A program made the position numbers and the translations under genes. 64,000 bases of DNA, from positions 25,179-89,178 of the forward strand of contig NZ_CADCSU010000055.1 in assembly GCF_902804475.1 (NCBI RefSeq). The letters run 5' to 3'. This document shows positions 9,410-17,025 of the stretch, one piece after another. The stretch is from Flavobacterium bizetiae. Lineage in GTDB: Bacteria; Bacteroidota; Bacteroidia; Flavobacteriales; Flavobacteriaceae. The notes below the pieces were generated by a model. The model did not search any database and was not told where the DNA came from. It was given only the letters and a program-made list of their open reading frames with translations. The first letter of the stretch is position 1. Each line of letters begins with the position of its first letter.

Positions 9410-10954
9410 TTATTCTGAAATAACATTTCCTTTTTTATCATAGAAATGGTATTCTAAGTACGTGTAAGCGTCACGAGGTATGATTTTCACCCATTTCTTA
9501 TGTTCAAAAAACCATTTTGAACGTAATGATGGAAAACCTTTACTGAGGTATGCAGCCACAAACGGATGTACATTAAGTACAACACCCTTGTGGGTTTTTA
9601 AAATTCTGTCTAAATCAGATGCGATTCTGTCAATGATCAAAATTGGCGCTTCAATTTCACCATGTTCATTGTTTGGATCTTCTTCTCTAGTCTTAATATT
9701 AACTTCGGGTCTCACGCGTTGTCTGGTAATTTGAACTAAACCAAATTTACTAGGCGGTAAGATTTTATGCTTTGCTTTATCGTCGCTCATTTCTTCTCGC
9801 AAGAAGTCGAACAGAACCTTCCTGTTTTCAGGATTAGACATATCGATAAAATCAACTACGATTATTCCGCCCATATCACGCAAACGAAGTTGTCTGGCAA
9901 TTTCAGCGGCAGCAATCATATTTACTTCCATGGCGGTGTCTTCCTGGTTAGTCGCCTTATTCGAACGGTTTCCGCTATTTACGTCTATAACGTGAAGAGC
10001 TTCAGTGTGTTCGATGATAAGATACGCTCCTTTACTCATGGAAACGGTTCGTCCAAATGAAGTTTTGATTTGTCTCTCTATATTGTATTTCTCGAAAATT
10101 GGATTGTCATTTGATTGATAAAACTTAACAATCGATTGTTTTGAAGGTGCAATTTCTTGCAGATATTCCTTCGTTTGATGGTACAACTCTTCGTCATCTA
10201 TCTGAATACCACTAAAGGTATCGTTGAATACATCTCTTAATATCGAAGAAGCTCTGTTGAGCTCTCCTAATACTTTTGAAGGATGATGAGCAGTTGGTAA
10301 TTTTTTACACATTGCAGTCCATCTGCCAAGCAGGTTCTGCAAATCTTTTTCTAATTCGGCTACGTTTTTGCCTTCGGCTACTGTGCGAACAATAACACCA
10401 AATCCTTTAGGTTTGATCGATAGAACAAGTTTTTTTAAACGATCCTTTTCTTTTTTGTCTTCTATTTTTTGAGAAATAGAAACACGGTCAGAAAACGGAA
10501 CGAGAACAATAAATCTTCCTGCCAATGAAAGCTCAGCGCTTATCCTTGGACCTTTGGTCGATATAGGTTCTTTTACAACTTGAACTAAAACAGATTGATT
10601 GGCACTTAAAATATCAGTAATGATGCCATCTTTGTCAATCTCTTTTTCAAACTGAAAGGTTTTTAGGGAGAAATCTTTTATTTTACCTGCGCTTACAAGT
10701 TTTATGAATTTCAGTTGGGAAGCTAAGTTAGGTCCTAAATCGTGATAATGTAAAAAGGCATCTTTTTCGAAGCCCACATTTACAAAAGCAGCGTTAAGAC
10801 CAGCAACGGGTTTTCGTATTTTGGCGATAAAAATATCACCAACCTGAAAGTTGCTTTTCTCTTCTTCCTTGTGTAATTCAATTAGTTTTCCATCTTTTAA
10901 TAAGGCAAAATCTACGGCTTCAGAACTAGATCTAATGATTAATTCTTTATTCAC
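9410..10954 (-). CDS. rng: Ribonuclease E/G family endoribonuclease
   Basis: At 514 residues this matches RNase G rather than the long RNase E. An S1-like RNA-binding domain lies at about 35-125. The DNase I-like catalytic domain carries the two metal-binding aspartates Asp324 (VIDVNSGNR) and Asp368 (IVVDFIDM). Family members cleave single-stranded RNA in rRNA maturation and mRNA decay. The CPxC zinc-link expected near residues 423-433 is absent: the segment reads REEDPNNEHGE, and the whole protein has one cysteine (about Cys216). It is downstream of the 30-residue basic protein and HU on the same strand and ends in a strong terminator. Confidence 0.93.
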   Translation of the reverse strand: MNKELIIRSSSEAVDFALLKDGKLIELHKEEEKSNFQVGDIFIAKIRKPVAGLNAAFVNVGFEKDAFLHYHDLGPNLASQLKFIKLVSAGKIKDFSLKTFQFEKEIDKDGIITDILSANQSVLVQVVKEPISTKGPRISAELSLAGRFIVLVPFSDRVSISQKIEDKKEKDRLKKLVLSIKPKGFGVIVRTVAEGKNVAELEKDLQNLLGRWTAMCKKLPTAHHPSKVLGELNRASSILRDVFNDTFSGIQIDDEELYHQTKEYLQEIAPSKQSIVKFYQSNDNPIFEKYNIERQIKTSFGRTVSMSKGAYLIIEHTEALHVIDVNSGNRSNKATNQEDTAMEVNMIAAAEIARQLRLRDMGGIIVVDFIDMSNPENRKVLFDFLREEMSDDKAKHKILPPSKFGLVQITRQRVRPEVNIKTREEDPNNEHGEIEAPILIIDRIASDLDRILKTHKGVVLNVHPFVAAYLSKGFPSLRSKWFFEHKKWVKIIPRDAYTYLEYHFYDKKGNVISE

Positions 10955-11235
10955 ACTGTAAATTTTTATCTGTTTTTTCAGAAAATAGAGTATAGAGAGA
11001 AGAGCATAGATTTAAAATAAATCTAAAATCTAGTGTCTAAGATCTAAAATCTTATCTACAGATGGATTAAACAATATTTTTTTAACAGGTATTGAACCCG
11101 GGAGGGAAAGTTTAAATCTCAATTTTTAAATTCCAAATTCCAATTCAATCAATATTGATTTCTTAATTTTTGGATTTTGGATTTTATTTTTTGGAATTTT
11201 TGAAATTTCCCAAATTTCAATGAACGTTTAAAAAG

Positions 11236-11261
11236 AAAAAAGTAGTTTAAAACTACTTTTT
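11236..11261 (-). terminator. Terminator-like hairpin overlapping the end of the 30-residue gene
   Basis: AAAAAGTAGTTT and AAACTACTTTTT form an inverted repeat with flanking A and T runs. The stop codon of the small basic gene lies inside the right arm, so it could end that transcript before rng. Confidence 0.65.
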
Positions 11262-11345
11262 CTTTTTGTGACGGTTAGCTCTCGCTCTTTTTTTTCTTTT
11301 GTGCGTAGCTACCTTATGTCTCTTTCTTTTTTTACCACTTGGCAT
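11253..11345 (-). CDS. 30-residue extremely basic protein, probable ribosome-associated small protein
   Basis: An ATG at 11345 opens a 30-codon frame that ends at TAG (11253-11255). The protein begins MPSGKKRKRHK, ends NRHKKKK, and 20 of 30 residues are Lys, Arg or His; there are no acidic residues. Such tiny Lys/Arg-rich proteins are typical of ribosomal proteins (compare bL34, bL36, Thx). I recall near-identical sequences as conserved hypothetical proteins across Bacteroidota, and a new ribosomal protein bL38 has been described from the F. johnsoniae ribosome; whether this is bL38 I cannot confirm here. It sits 31 bases after the HU stop and before rng, consistent with a translation and RNA-related group. 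Confidence 0.82.
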   Translation of the reverse strand: MPSGKKRKRHKVATHKRKKRARANRHKKKK

Positions 11346-11376
11346 ATCGTGTCGATTTTATGATTAATTAATAGTA

Positions 11377-11667
11377 TTATTTTGCTTCGTTATTTGTTTT
11401 TACTCCTTCTACAAAAACTTTTGCAGGTTTAAACGCAGGAATGTTGTGTGCTGGAATTTTGATAGTGGTGTTTTTAGAAATGTTTCTACCTGTCTTTTCA
11501 GCTCTGGTTTTTACGATAAAACTACCAAAACCTCTTAGGTAAACATTGTCTCCAGTTTCTAGTGAAGTTTTCACTTCTTCCATAAAAGTTTCTACTGTTG
11601 CTTGAACATCTCCTTTTTCAAGACCTAGTTTCTCTGAAATTTTCGCTACGATATCTGCTTTCGTCAT
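11377..11667 (-). CDS. HU/IHF-family DNA-binding protein
   Basis: The 96-residue protein has the complete HU fold: MTKADIVAKISEKLGL helix pair, the GFGSF turn at about residues 46-50, and the DNA-binding arm region around RNISKNTTIKIPAHNIPAFKPAK. It bends and compacts DNA. The short C-terminal tail VEGVKTNNEAK is slightly longer than in E. coli HU (90 residues). It is the first gene of a minus-strand group leading to the 30-residue basic protein and rng, and its promoter is divergent from that of mutY. Confidence 0.92.
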   Translation of the reverse strand: MTKADIVAKISEKLGLEKGDVQATVETFMEEVKTSLETGDNVYLRGFGSFIVKTRAEKTGRNISKNTTIKIPAHNIPAFKPAKVFVEGVKTNNEAK

Positions 11668-11716
11668 TTTCTTTCCTATTTTATTTTATAAATGGTGTAC
11701 TATTTTTTTGAGTTTG

Positions 11717-11748
11717 CAAATATAGGAATTAAAAAAATAATTAATCAA
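11717..11748 (-). promoter_or_regulatory. Bacteroidota-type promoter for the HU gene
   Basis: On the minus strand a TATATTTG -7 element (11717-11724) is preceded by TTG (11746-11748) with 21 bases between them, matching TTG-N19-21-TAnnTTTG. The HU start codon lies about 50 bases downstream. Confidence 0.7.
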
Positions 11749-11781
11749 GCTAATTCGTTAAATTTTAATTACATAAACATT

Positions 11782-11789
11782 TACTTTTG
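11782..11789 (+). promoter_or_regulatory. -7 promoter element of mutY, decides the start codon
   Basis: TACTTTTG matches TAnnTTTG. An in-frame TTG at 11787 falls inside this element, so it cannot be on the transcript; the ATG at 11808 is therefore the start. No clear TTG -33 element was found. Confidence 0.6.
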
Positions 11790-11807
11790 TATTCTAAGTA
11801 TTTTGCA

Positions 11808-12854
11808 ATGAATTTTTCTAACATATTGATAAAATGGTATTTACAAAACAAACGTGATTTGCCATGGCGAAAAACGGCCAATCCATACCATATTTGGCTC
11901 TCAGAAATTATGTTGCAACAGACTAGAGTTGCGCAAGGAACGCCTTATTTTTTTGCTTTTACGGAGGAATTTCCTACTGTATTTGATTTGGCAAATGCCT
12001 CAGAAGAGCAGGTTTTGAAACTTTGGCAGGGATTAGGGTACTATTCCAGGGCCAGAAATTTACATAAAACGGCGCAACATGTCGCAAATGACCTTAATGG
12101 AGTCTTTCCTTCGAACTATGCAGCTTTATTAAAATTAAAAGGAGTTGGTGAATATACCGCCGCGGCAATTGCTTCTTTTTCTTATAATGAAGCCGTTCCT
12201 GTTGTTGACGGAAATGTATTTCGTGTGCTTTCTCGTTATTTTGATATCGAATCAGATATTTCTCTGCCTGCAACAAAAAAAGAATTTACAGAGTTGGCTT
12301 ATGAGTTAATGCCTAAAGATAATCCTGCGATTTTTAATCAGGCGATTATGGAGTTTGGCGCTTTGCAATGCGTGCCTAAAAGTCCGGATTGTTCTATATG
12401 TGTATTTAATGACAGTTGTCTGGCGCTTCAAAAAAAGAAAGTATCGGTTTTGCCGGTAAAATCTAAAAAGCTTAAAGTAACGAATCGCTTCTTTAATTAT
12501 TTAATTTTAGAAGATGTTTTAGGAAATACATTAATACAAAAAAGAACCGCTAAAGGAATCTGGCATAATTTATATGAGTTTCCACTTTTCGAAACTACTG
12601 AAATTGTTGATTTTGATATTGTTTCGCAAGCCGTCAAAAATGATGTTTTTCCTTCCTATACTATATTAGGTATAGAGGAGTGTAATGAAACAACTGTAGT
12701 TCATAAACTTTCGCATCAACATCTTCATATTCAGTTTTGGAAGGTTAAAATAGCGGAAAAAATCGAAAACGGATTGAATTCCAGTCAATTAAAAACTTTT
12801 CCTTTTCCTGTTGTCATTTATAATTTTATAGAAAAGCAAGAAATAAATTGCTAA
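11808..12854 (+). CDS. mutY: A/G-specific adenine DNA glycosylase
   Basis: MutY removes adenine opposite 8-oxoguanine. The catalytic Glu is in LSEIMLQQTR (about residue 33), the helix-hairpin-helix reads LKGVGEYTAAAI, and the catalytic Asp is in VVDGNVFRV. The iron-sulfur ligands follow the standard C-x6-C-x2-C-x5-C pattern (CVPKSPDCSICVFNDSC). A NUDIX-like C-terminal domain recognises 8-oxoG. The start at 11808 (MNFSNILIK) is chosen because the upstream TTG overlaps the -7 box. ssb follows 37 bases downstream of the stop with its own probable promoter. Confidence 0.95.
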   Translation: MNFSNILIKWYLQNKRDLPWRKTANPYHIWLSEIMLQQTRVAQGTPYFFAFTEEFPTVFDLANASEEQVLKLWQGLGYYSRARNLHKTAQHVANDLNGVFPSNYAALLKLKGVGEYTAAAIASFSYNEAVPVVDGNVFRVLSRYFDIESDISLPATKKEFTELAYELMPKDNPAIFNQAIMEFGALQCVPKSPDCSICVFNDSCLALQKKKVSVLPVKSKKLKVTNRFFNYLILEDVLGNTLIQKRTAKGIWHNLYEFPLFETTEIVDFDIVSQAVKNDVFPSYTILGIEECNETTVVHKLSHQHLHIQFWKVKIAEKIENGLNSSQLKTFPFPVVIYNFIEKQEINC

Positions 12855-12861
12855 AAAAATG

Positions 12862-12869
12862 TATCTTTG
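12862..12869 (+). promoter_or_regulatory. -7 promoter element of ssb
   Basis: TATCTTTG is an exact TAnnTTTG match located 22 bases before the ssb ATG. It overlaps the codons that follow an upstream in-frame ATG (12859), which argues against that ATG. A good -33 TTG at standard spacing was not seen. Confidence 0.6.
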
Positions 12870-12891
12870 GGATAAATACCACTATAAAATT

Positions 12892-13332
12892 ATGAATGGA
12901 ACATTAAATAAAGTGATGCTAATTGGCCATTTAGGCGATGATGTAAAAATGCATTATTTTGATGGCGGAAACTGTATAGGTCGTTTTCAATTGGCTACAA
13001 ACGAGGTTTATATCAATAAAACAACCAATGAAAAAATAACTTCAACAGAGTGGCATAATTTAGTTGTGCGCAATAAAGCCGCCGAAATTTGCGAAAAATA
13101 CCTTTCTAAAGGAGATAAAATCTATATAGAAGGACGTATAAAATCGCGCCAATGGCAGGCTGAAGACGGTACTACTAAATATACCACCGAGATTCAGGTG
13201 ACTGAGTTTACTTTCTTGACTACCAAAAAAGAAACCGGAAATCATAAACCACATCAGGAATCAGAACCAGCAAAAAACACTAACTTTGATGCGACGAATG
13301 AAGGTTTGCCTATAAATGACTTGCCTTTTTGA
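12892..13332 (+). CDS. ssb: Single-stranded DNA-binding protein
   Basis: The protein has an N-terminal OB fold starting MNGTLNKVMLIGHLG and running to about residue 105, then a short variable linker, and the canonical C-terminal tip NDLPF that recruits repair and replication proteins. The start at 12892 gives 146 residues and fits the family; the longer frame from 12859 adds residues absent from SSB and covers the promoter. It lies between mutY and gldE. The gldE start is only 23 bases past its stop. Confidence 0.95.
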   Translation: MNGTLNKVMLIGHLGDDVKMHYFDGGNCIGRFQLATNEVYINKTTNEKITSTEWHNLVVRNKAAEICEKYLSKGDKIYIEGRIKSRQWQAEDGTTKYTTEIQVTEFTFLTTKKETGNHKPHQESEPAKNTNFDATNEGLPINDLPF

Positions 13333-13355
13333 TTGTTTAACTAATCCTTTTTAAT

Positions 13356-14651
13356 TTGGACCCGGAGCCCAGTTTATTTTTTAATACCACTTTAGACATC
13401 AATTTAATAATTGGTTTTGTCGGAATATTTATTTTGCTGTTTCTTTCGGCAATTGTTTCAGGTGCCGAAGTAGCGCTTTTTTCTTTATCGCAAAAAGACA
13501 TTGATGAAACATTACATGAAAATAATCCGAGAGGAAAAATTATTTCAAATCTTTTAGATAAACCCAAAAAACTTTTAGCCACCTTATTAGTCGCCAATAA
13601 TTTCTTTAATATTGGAGTTGTTATTTTGTTCTCATTTATCGGGCAAAATATTTTTGCTAATGTAAGTTCGCCTGTCTTTAAATTTATTCTTGAAATTGTT
13701 CTGGTTACTTTTCTTATTTTGCTGTTTGGCGAAGTTTTGCCTAAAGTTTATGCCAGCCGTAACAATATAAAATTCGCAAAACGCGTTGCATACCCAATCG
13801 CTATTTTAGATACATTGCTATCTCCAATAAGTTTGCCTATGCGAAGCCTTACGTTATATTTGCACAACAAATTAGGGAAACAAAAAAATAGTTTTTCGAT
13901 AAATCAGCTTTCGCAAGCCTTAGAACTTACAGATTCTGAAGGAACATCGAGCGAAGAACAAAAAATATTAGAAGGTATTGTTTCCTTTGGAAATACAGAT
14001 ACGAAACAAGTTATGAGTCCCAGGATTGATATTTTTGCATTAGAAATATCAGAACCTTTTTCAGTAATTTGTCCTAAAATAATCGAAAAAGGATTCTCAA
14101 GAATTCCGGTGTACAGAGATAATATCGATCAAATCGAAGGCGTTTTGTTCGTTAAGGATTTATTACCTCATATTGATAAAGAAGAGTTTGACTGGTCATC
14201 CTTAATAAGAGAAGCGTTTTTTGTTCCTGAAAATAAAAAGCTCGATAATTTATTAAAGGATTTTCAGAGCCTTAAAAGCCATTTGGCCATTGTGGTTGAT
14301 GAGTATGGAGGAACTTCCGGATTGGTTTCTTTAGAAGATGTTATCGAAGAAATAGTAGGGGATATAAGCGATGAGTTTGACGATGAGAATTTGAATTTCT
14401 CCCAAATCGATGAAAAGAATTTTCTTTTTGAAGGAAAGATTAACATGAAGGATTTTTACAGAATCGTTGATGTTAACGAAGATGTTTTCGAATCACATAA
14501 AGGAGAAGCCGAAACATTGGCAGGATTCATTCTTGAAATTCTGGGCAATTTCCCTAAAAAAGATCAAAAAGTAGCTTTTGATAATTGTGTCTTTACCATA
14601 GAAACAGTCGATAAAAAGCGTGTAAAACAAATAAAAGTAACAATAGATTAA
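13356..14651 (+). CDS. gldE: Gliding motility protein GldE (CNNM/CBS/CorC-type membrane protein)
   Basis: The 431-residue protein has an N-terminal DUF21/CNNM membrane domain with about four transmembrane helices (residues 12-150), a CBS pair at about 200-330 (VMSPRIDIFAL; VVDEYGGTSGLVSLEDVIEEIVGD), and a CorC_HlyC transporter-associated domain at the C-terminus. In F. johnsoniae gldE is partly redundant with its homologue for gliding and lies directly before gldD, as here. The start is TTG (LDPEPSLFF); no ATG exists before the CBS region. The gldD start codon follows its stop without a gap, so the two are translationally coupled. Confidence 0.92.
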   Translation: MDPEPSLFFNTTLDINLIIGFVGIFILLFLSAIVSGAEVALFSLSQKDIDETLHENNPRGKIISNLLDKPKKLLATLLVANNFFNIGVVILFSFIGQNIFANVSSPVFKFILEIVLVTFLILLFGEVLPKVYASRNNIKFAKRVAYPIAILDTLLSPISLPMRSLTLYLHNKLGKQKNSFSINQLSQALELTDSEGTSSEEQKILEGIVSFGNTDTKQVMSPRIDIFALEISEPFSVICPKIIEKGFSRIPVYRDNIDQIEGVLFVKDLLPHIDKEEFDWSSLIREAFFVPENKKLDNLLKDFQSLKSHLAIVVDEYGGTSGLVSLEDVIEEIVGDISDEFDDENLNFSQIDEKNFLFEGKINMKDFYRIVDVNEDVFESHKGEAETLAGFILEILGNFPKKDQKVAFDNCVFTIETVDKKRVKQIKVTID

Positions 14652-15212
14652 ATGTTTAAAAAAACAATTTCAATAGCAACAATTTTACTGGCATTGACTG
14701 TTTTAAGTTGTAAAGATGATGTGGTGCCTAAGCCATCAGGTTTTCTTCGTTTAGATTATCCCGAAGCTAAATATGTTAGTTTTGAAAATAATTGCCCGTT
14801 TGCTTTTGAAATGAACGAAGCAGCAGTTATAAAAGGTGAAAAAGATTGCGGATTTGCTATTACATATCCTAAAATGAAAGCCACTATTTACCTGACATAT
14901 AAACCCGTAAATGGTAATATTGAGAAATTGCTTAAAGATGCTCAAAAACTAACTTACGAGCATGTTATTAAAGCTGATGACATCTTAGAACAGCCTTATT
15001 TAAACCCTCAAAAAAAGGTTTACGGAATGTTTTACCAAGTGGACGGAAATGCAGCTACAAACTCGCAGTTTTACGTTACAGATAGTACAAAGCATTTTAT
15101 AACAGGATCAGTTTATTTTTATGCTAAGCCAAACTTTGATTCTATTATGCCCGCAGCAAGTTATATTAAAAATGACATGCAGCGATTAATGGAAACTTTG
15201 AAGTGGAAATAG
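14652..15212 (+). CDS. gldD: Gliding motility lipoprotein GldD
   Basis: The 186-residue lipoprotein has its lipobox at LSC with Cys20, then the conserved GldD core (PSGFLRLDYPEAKY, CPFAFE, TYKPV, YPKMKATIYLTY). In F. johnsoniae GldD is required for gliding and for type IX secretion function. It is the last gene of the mutY-ssb-gldE-gldD group and is followed by a strong terminator. Confidence 0.95.
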   Translation: MFKKTISIATILLALTVLSCKDDVVPKPSGFLRLDYPEAKYVSFENNCPFAFEMNEAAVIKGEKDCGFAITYPKMKATIYLTYKPVNGNIEKLLKDAQKLTYEHVIKADDILEQPYLNPQKKVYGMFYQVDGNAATNSQFYVTDSTKHFITGSVYFYAKPNFDSIMPAASYIKNDMQRLMETLKWK

Positions 15213-15226
15213 AAAAATCAAATCAT

Positions 15227-15267
15227 AAAAAAAGGGCGTTCAGTTTAATTTGAACGCCCTTTTTTTA
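15227..15267 (+). terminator. Terminator after gldD
   Basis: A perfect stem AAAAAAAGGGCGTTCA / TGAACGCCCTTTTTTT encloses an eight-base loop; it lies 14 bases after the gldD stop. Confidence 0.9.
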
Positions 15268-15341
15268 TGTCTTAAAATTAAATCATAAACCTGTACTATT
15301 GTTGGAATTTGGAATTTTTTAAAAAATTGAAATTTAATTTT

Positions 15342-15725
15342 TTAAGATTTAGCATTTAAAACTTTATATGTTTTACCATCTCCCGTTGCCTGAACAACTT
15401 TGGTTAGGTTTTCTTGATTCTGAATCGTTTTATCAAATACAACAGTAGCTGTTTTTTTATCAAAATCAACAGTAGCTTTTTCTACTCCGTCAAGATTAGA
15501 TAATTCTTTTTCGATTGTTTTTGCGCAACCCATAGCACAAGTCATTCCTTCGATTTCAAAACTTGCGGTTTGTACATTTTCTGCAGCAATTGCTTTGTGT
15601 TCTTTAGGCGCTTCTTTTTCAGCTTGAGCTTTAATTAAAGCCATGCTTTTGTCCTCTTCTTTTTTGCAGCTTACCAATACTAAACCCGCTATGGCGAAAG
15701 TGGCTATAATCTTTGTGAATTTCAT
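15342..15725 (-). CDS. Heavy-metal-associated (HMA) domain lipoprotein
   Basis: The 127-residue protein is a lipoprotein (lipobox VSC, Cys20), followed by a Lys/Glu/Ala-rich linker and a single HMA domain from about residue 53. The metal loop reads GMTCAMGC with Cys63 and Cys67, that is CxxxC rather than the standard CxxC of copper chaperones; the rest (KTIEKEL, VEKATVDFDKKTATV) is a normal HMA fold. It could buffer or deliver copper or zinc in the periplasm. No P-type ATPase or metal sensor is adjacent, so its partner is unknown. Confidence 0.88.
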   Translation of the reverse strand: MKFTKIIATFAIAGLVLVSCKKEEDKSMALIKAQAEKEAPKEHKAIAAENVQTASFEIEGMTCAMGCAKTIEKELSNLDGVEKATVDFDKKTATVVFDKTIQNQENLTKVVQATGDGKTYKVLNAKS

Positions 15726-15760
15726 TCTATATAATTTTAATTAGACAGTTGTGTTCTTTG

Positions 15761-15768
15761 CAAAATTA
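15761..15768 (-). promoter_or_regulatory. -7 promoter element of the HMA lipoprotein gene
   Basis: On the minus strand this reads TAATTTTG, an exact TAnnTTTG match 35 bases upstream of the start codon. A clear -33 TTG was not found. Confidence 0.5.
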
Positions 15769-15826
15769 ATAAAAAGGAAGAGGTCAGTTCATAAATTTAT
15801 TACAAATTTGCATCAAAATGGTATTT

Positions 15827-16693
15827 ATGGACGCAAAGCAATTAAGGTGGGCTTATTTATTTGTTCTTTCTCTTATTTGGGGAAGTTCTTTTATTTTAAT
15901 AAAAAGGGGCCTGGTTGGTTTAACTGCTGTTCAGGTAGGTTCATTCCGAATTATTTTTGCGGCTCTTTTTCTATTGATTTTTGGCTTTAAAAGTCTAAAG
16001 AAAATTTCGCGTCGCCAATGGAAATTTGTTGCCATAACATCCGTTTTTGGAACTTTTACTCCCGCCTTTCTTTTTGCAATTGCCGAAACCCAGGTCGATA
16101 GTTCGATTGTGGCCATTTTAAATTCGCTTACACCATTAAATACTTTGGTTTTAGGAATACTTCTGTTTGGAATCCAATTTCAAAAACGACAGGTTTTAGG
16201 TGTTTTTGTTGGGCTAGTTGGGTGTTTATTGTTGGTTTTAAGCGGAGCATCTGCTCATCCCGGACAAAATTATTATTATGTGGGTTTGGTGGTTATTGCG
16301 ACACTTTGTTATGCAATCAATGTCAATTTAATCAAGAAATACCTATCAGATTTAAATTCGGTAAGTATCACAACCGGAAACTTTGCTGTTTTGCTTCTGC
16401 CGGCTTTGATTATTTTGAGTTTTACAGATATTACACAAAGAATAAGTTTTGATGCTGCCCAACATTCCATTTTCTTTGTAATGATTCTGGGAGTTGTAGG
16501 AACCGGAATCGCCAATGTTTTGTTCTTTAAATTAATACAAATGTCTTCACCTGTATTCGCAACATCAGTAACCTATTTAATCCCGATAGTAGCTTTCTTT
16601 TGGGGATTATTAGATAACGAAATGCTAACGCCAATTCAGTTTTTTGGAGCATTTATTATTTTAATCGGAGTTTATTTATCGGCCAAAAAGTAA
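15827..16693 (+). CDS. EamA/DMT-family transporter
   Basis: The protein has ten predicted transmembrane helices in two EamA repeats (first from WAYLFVLSLIWGSSFILIKRG, second from YVGLVVIATLCYAINVNLIKKYL), the usual design of drug/metabolite or amino-acid exporters. The substrate cannot be read from sequence. The ATG at 15827 (MDAKQLRWAY) is preferred over an ATG nine bases upstream because it gives the usual short cytoplasmic N-terminus; either is possible. It stands alone and converges with the M16 pair. Confidence 0.88.
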   Translation: MDAKQLRWAYLFVLSLIWGSSFILIKRGLVGLTAVQVGSFRIIFAALFLLIFGFKSLKKISRRQWKFVAITSVFGTFTPAFLFAIAETQVDSSIVAILNSLTPLNTLVLGILLFGIQFQKRQVLGVFVGLVGCLLLVLSGASAHPGQNYYYVGLVVIATLCYAINVNLIKKYLSDLNSVSITTGNFAVLLLPALIILSFTDITQRISFDAAQHSIFFVMILGVVGTGIANVLFFKLIQMSSPVFATSVTYLIPIVAFFWGLLDNEMLTPIQFFGAFIILIGVYLSAKK

Positions 16694-16733
16694 ATTTTGT
16701 CTGTAAAATGTTATTTCGATTATGCTATTTTTC

Positions 16734-16873
16734 AGGAGCTAATCCCGCACCCGAGCCTGAAAGTGCGAACTGGCGAAGCAATCCATTCCAATCTTTTGTG
16801 GCGAACACCGCCACAAAAGGATTTCCACTTCTATCGGGGCTAGGGCAATCATTTTCATAATAATGTTTTCGTT
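16734..16873. repeat. Dispersed palindromic repeat, copy A
   Basis: It starts AGGAGCTAATCCCGC, contains a hairpin (CTTTTGTGGCG, 16793-16803; CGCCACAAAAG, 16809-16819), the word CTATCGGGGCTAGGGC, and ends near GTTTTCGTT. Copy B at 29589-29697 shares all of these blocks. Copy A carries about 30 extra bases after the first block. No coding capacity is visible. The rest of this intergenic stretch (16694-17025) holds the M16 terminator and a run of short CTTAG words at 16988-17022. Confidence 0.85.
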
Positions 16874-16941
16874 AAAAGATTGTGATTATGATGAAGTAAA
16901 AAGGGTTTTGACTCCATTCAGCCTGATAAAAAATAACGCAT

Positions 16942-16980
16942 AAAAAAAGCTTTGTCAAAGTTTTAAACTTTGACAAAGCT
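16942..16980 (-). terminator. Terminator of the M16 operon, shared-stem type
   Basis: A perfect 16-bp inverted repeat (AGCTTTGTCAAAGTTT and its complement, 16948-16963 and 16965-16980) is followed on the minus strand by seven T. The same core occurs after the AsmA gene at 23145-23175. Confidence 0.85.
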
Positions 16981-17025
16981 TCTAAAAATCTTAGAATCTT
17001 AGCAACTTAGTGCCTTAGAACCTTC

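Noticed and set aside
11081..11110. A tRNA-like word (GGTATTGAACCCGGGAGG) before rng.
   Set aside because: No acceptor stem, anticodon arm or CCA context could be folded around it.
11787..11807. An upstream TTG start that would lengthen MutY by seven residues.
   Set aside because: The TTG lies within the TACTTTTG -7 element, so it would not be on the transcript.
12859..12891. An upstream ATG that would extend SSB by eleven residues.
   Set aside because: The codons after it are the TATCTTTG promoter element, and the extra residues are not found in SSB proteins.
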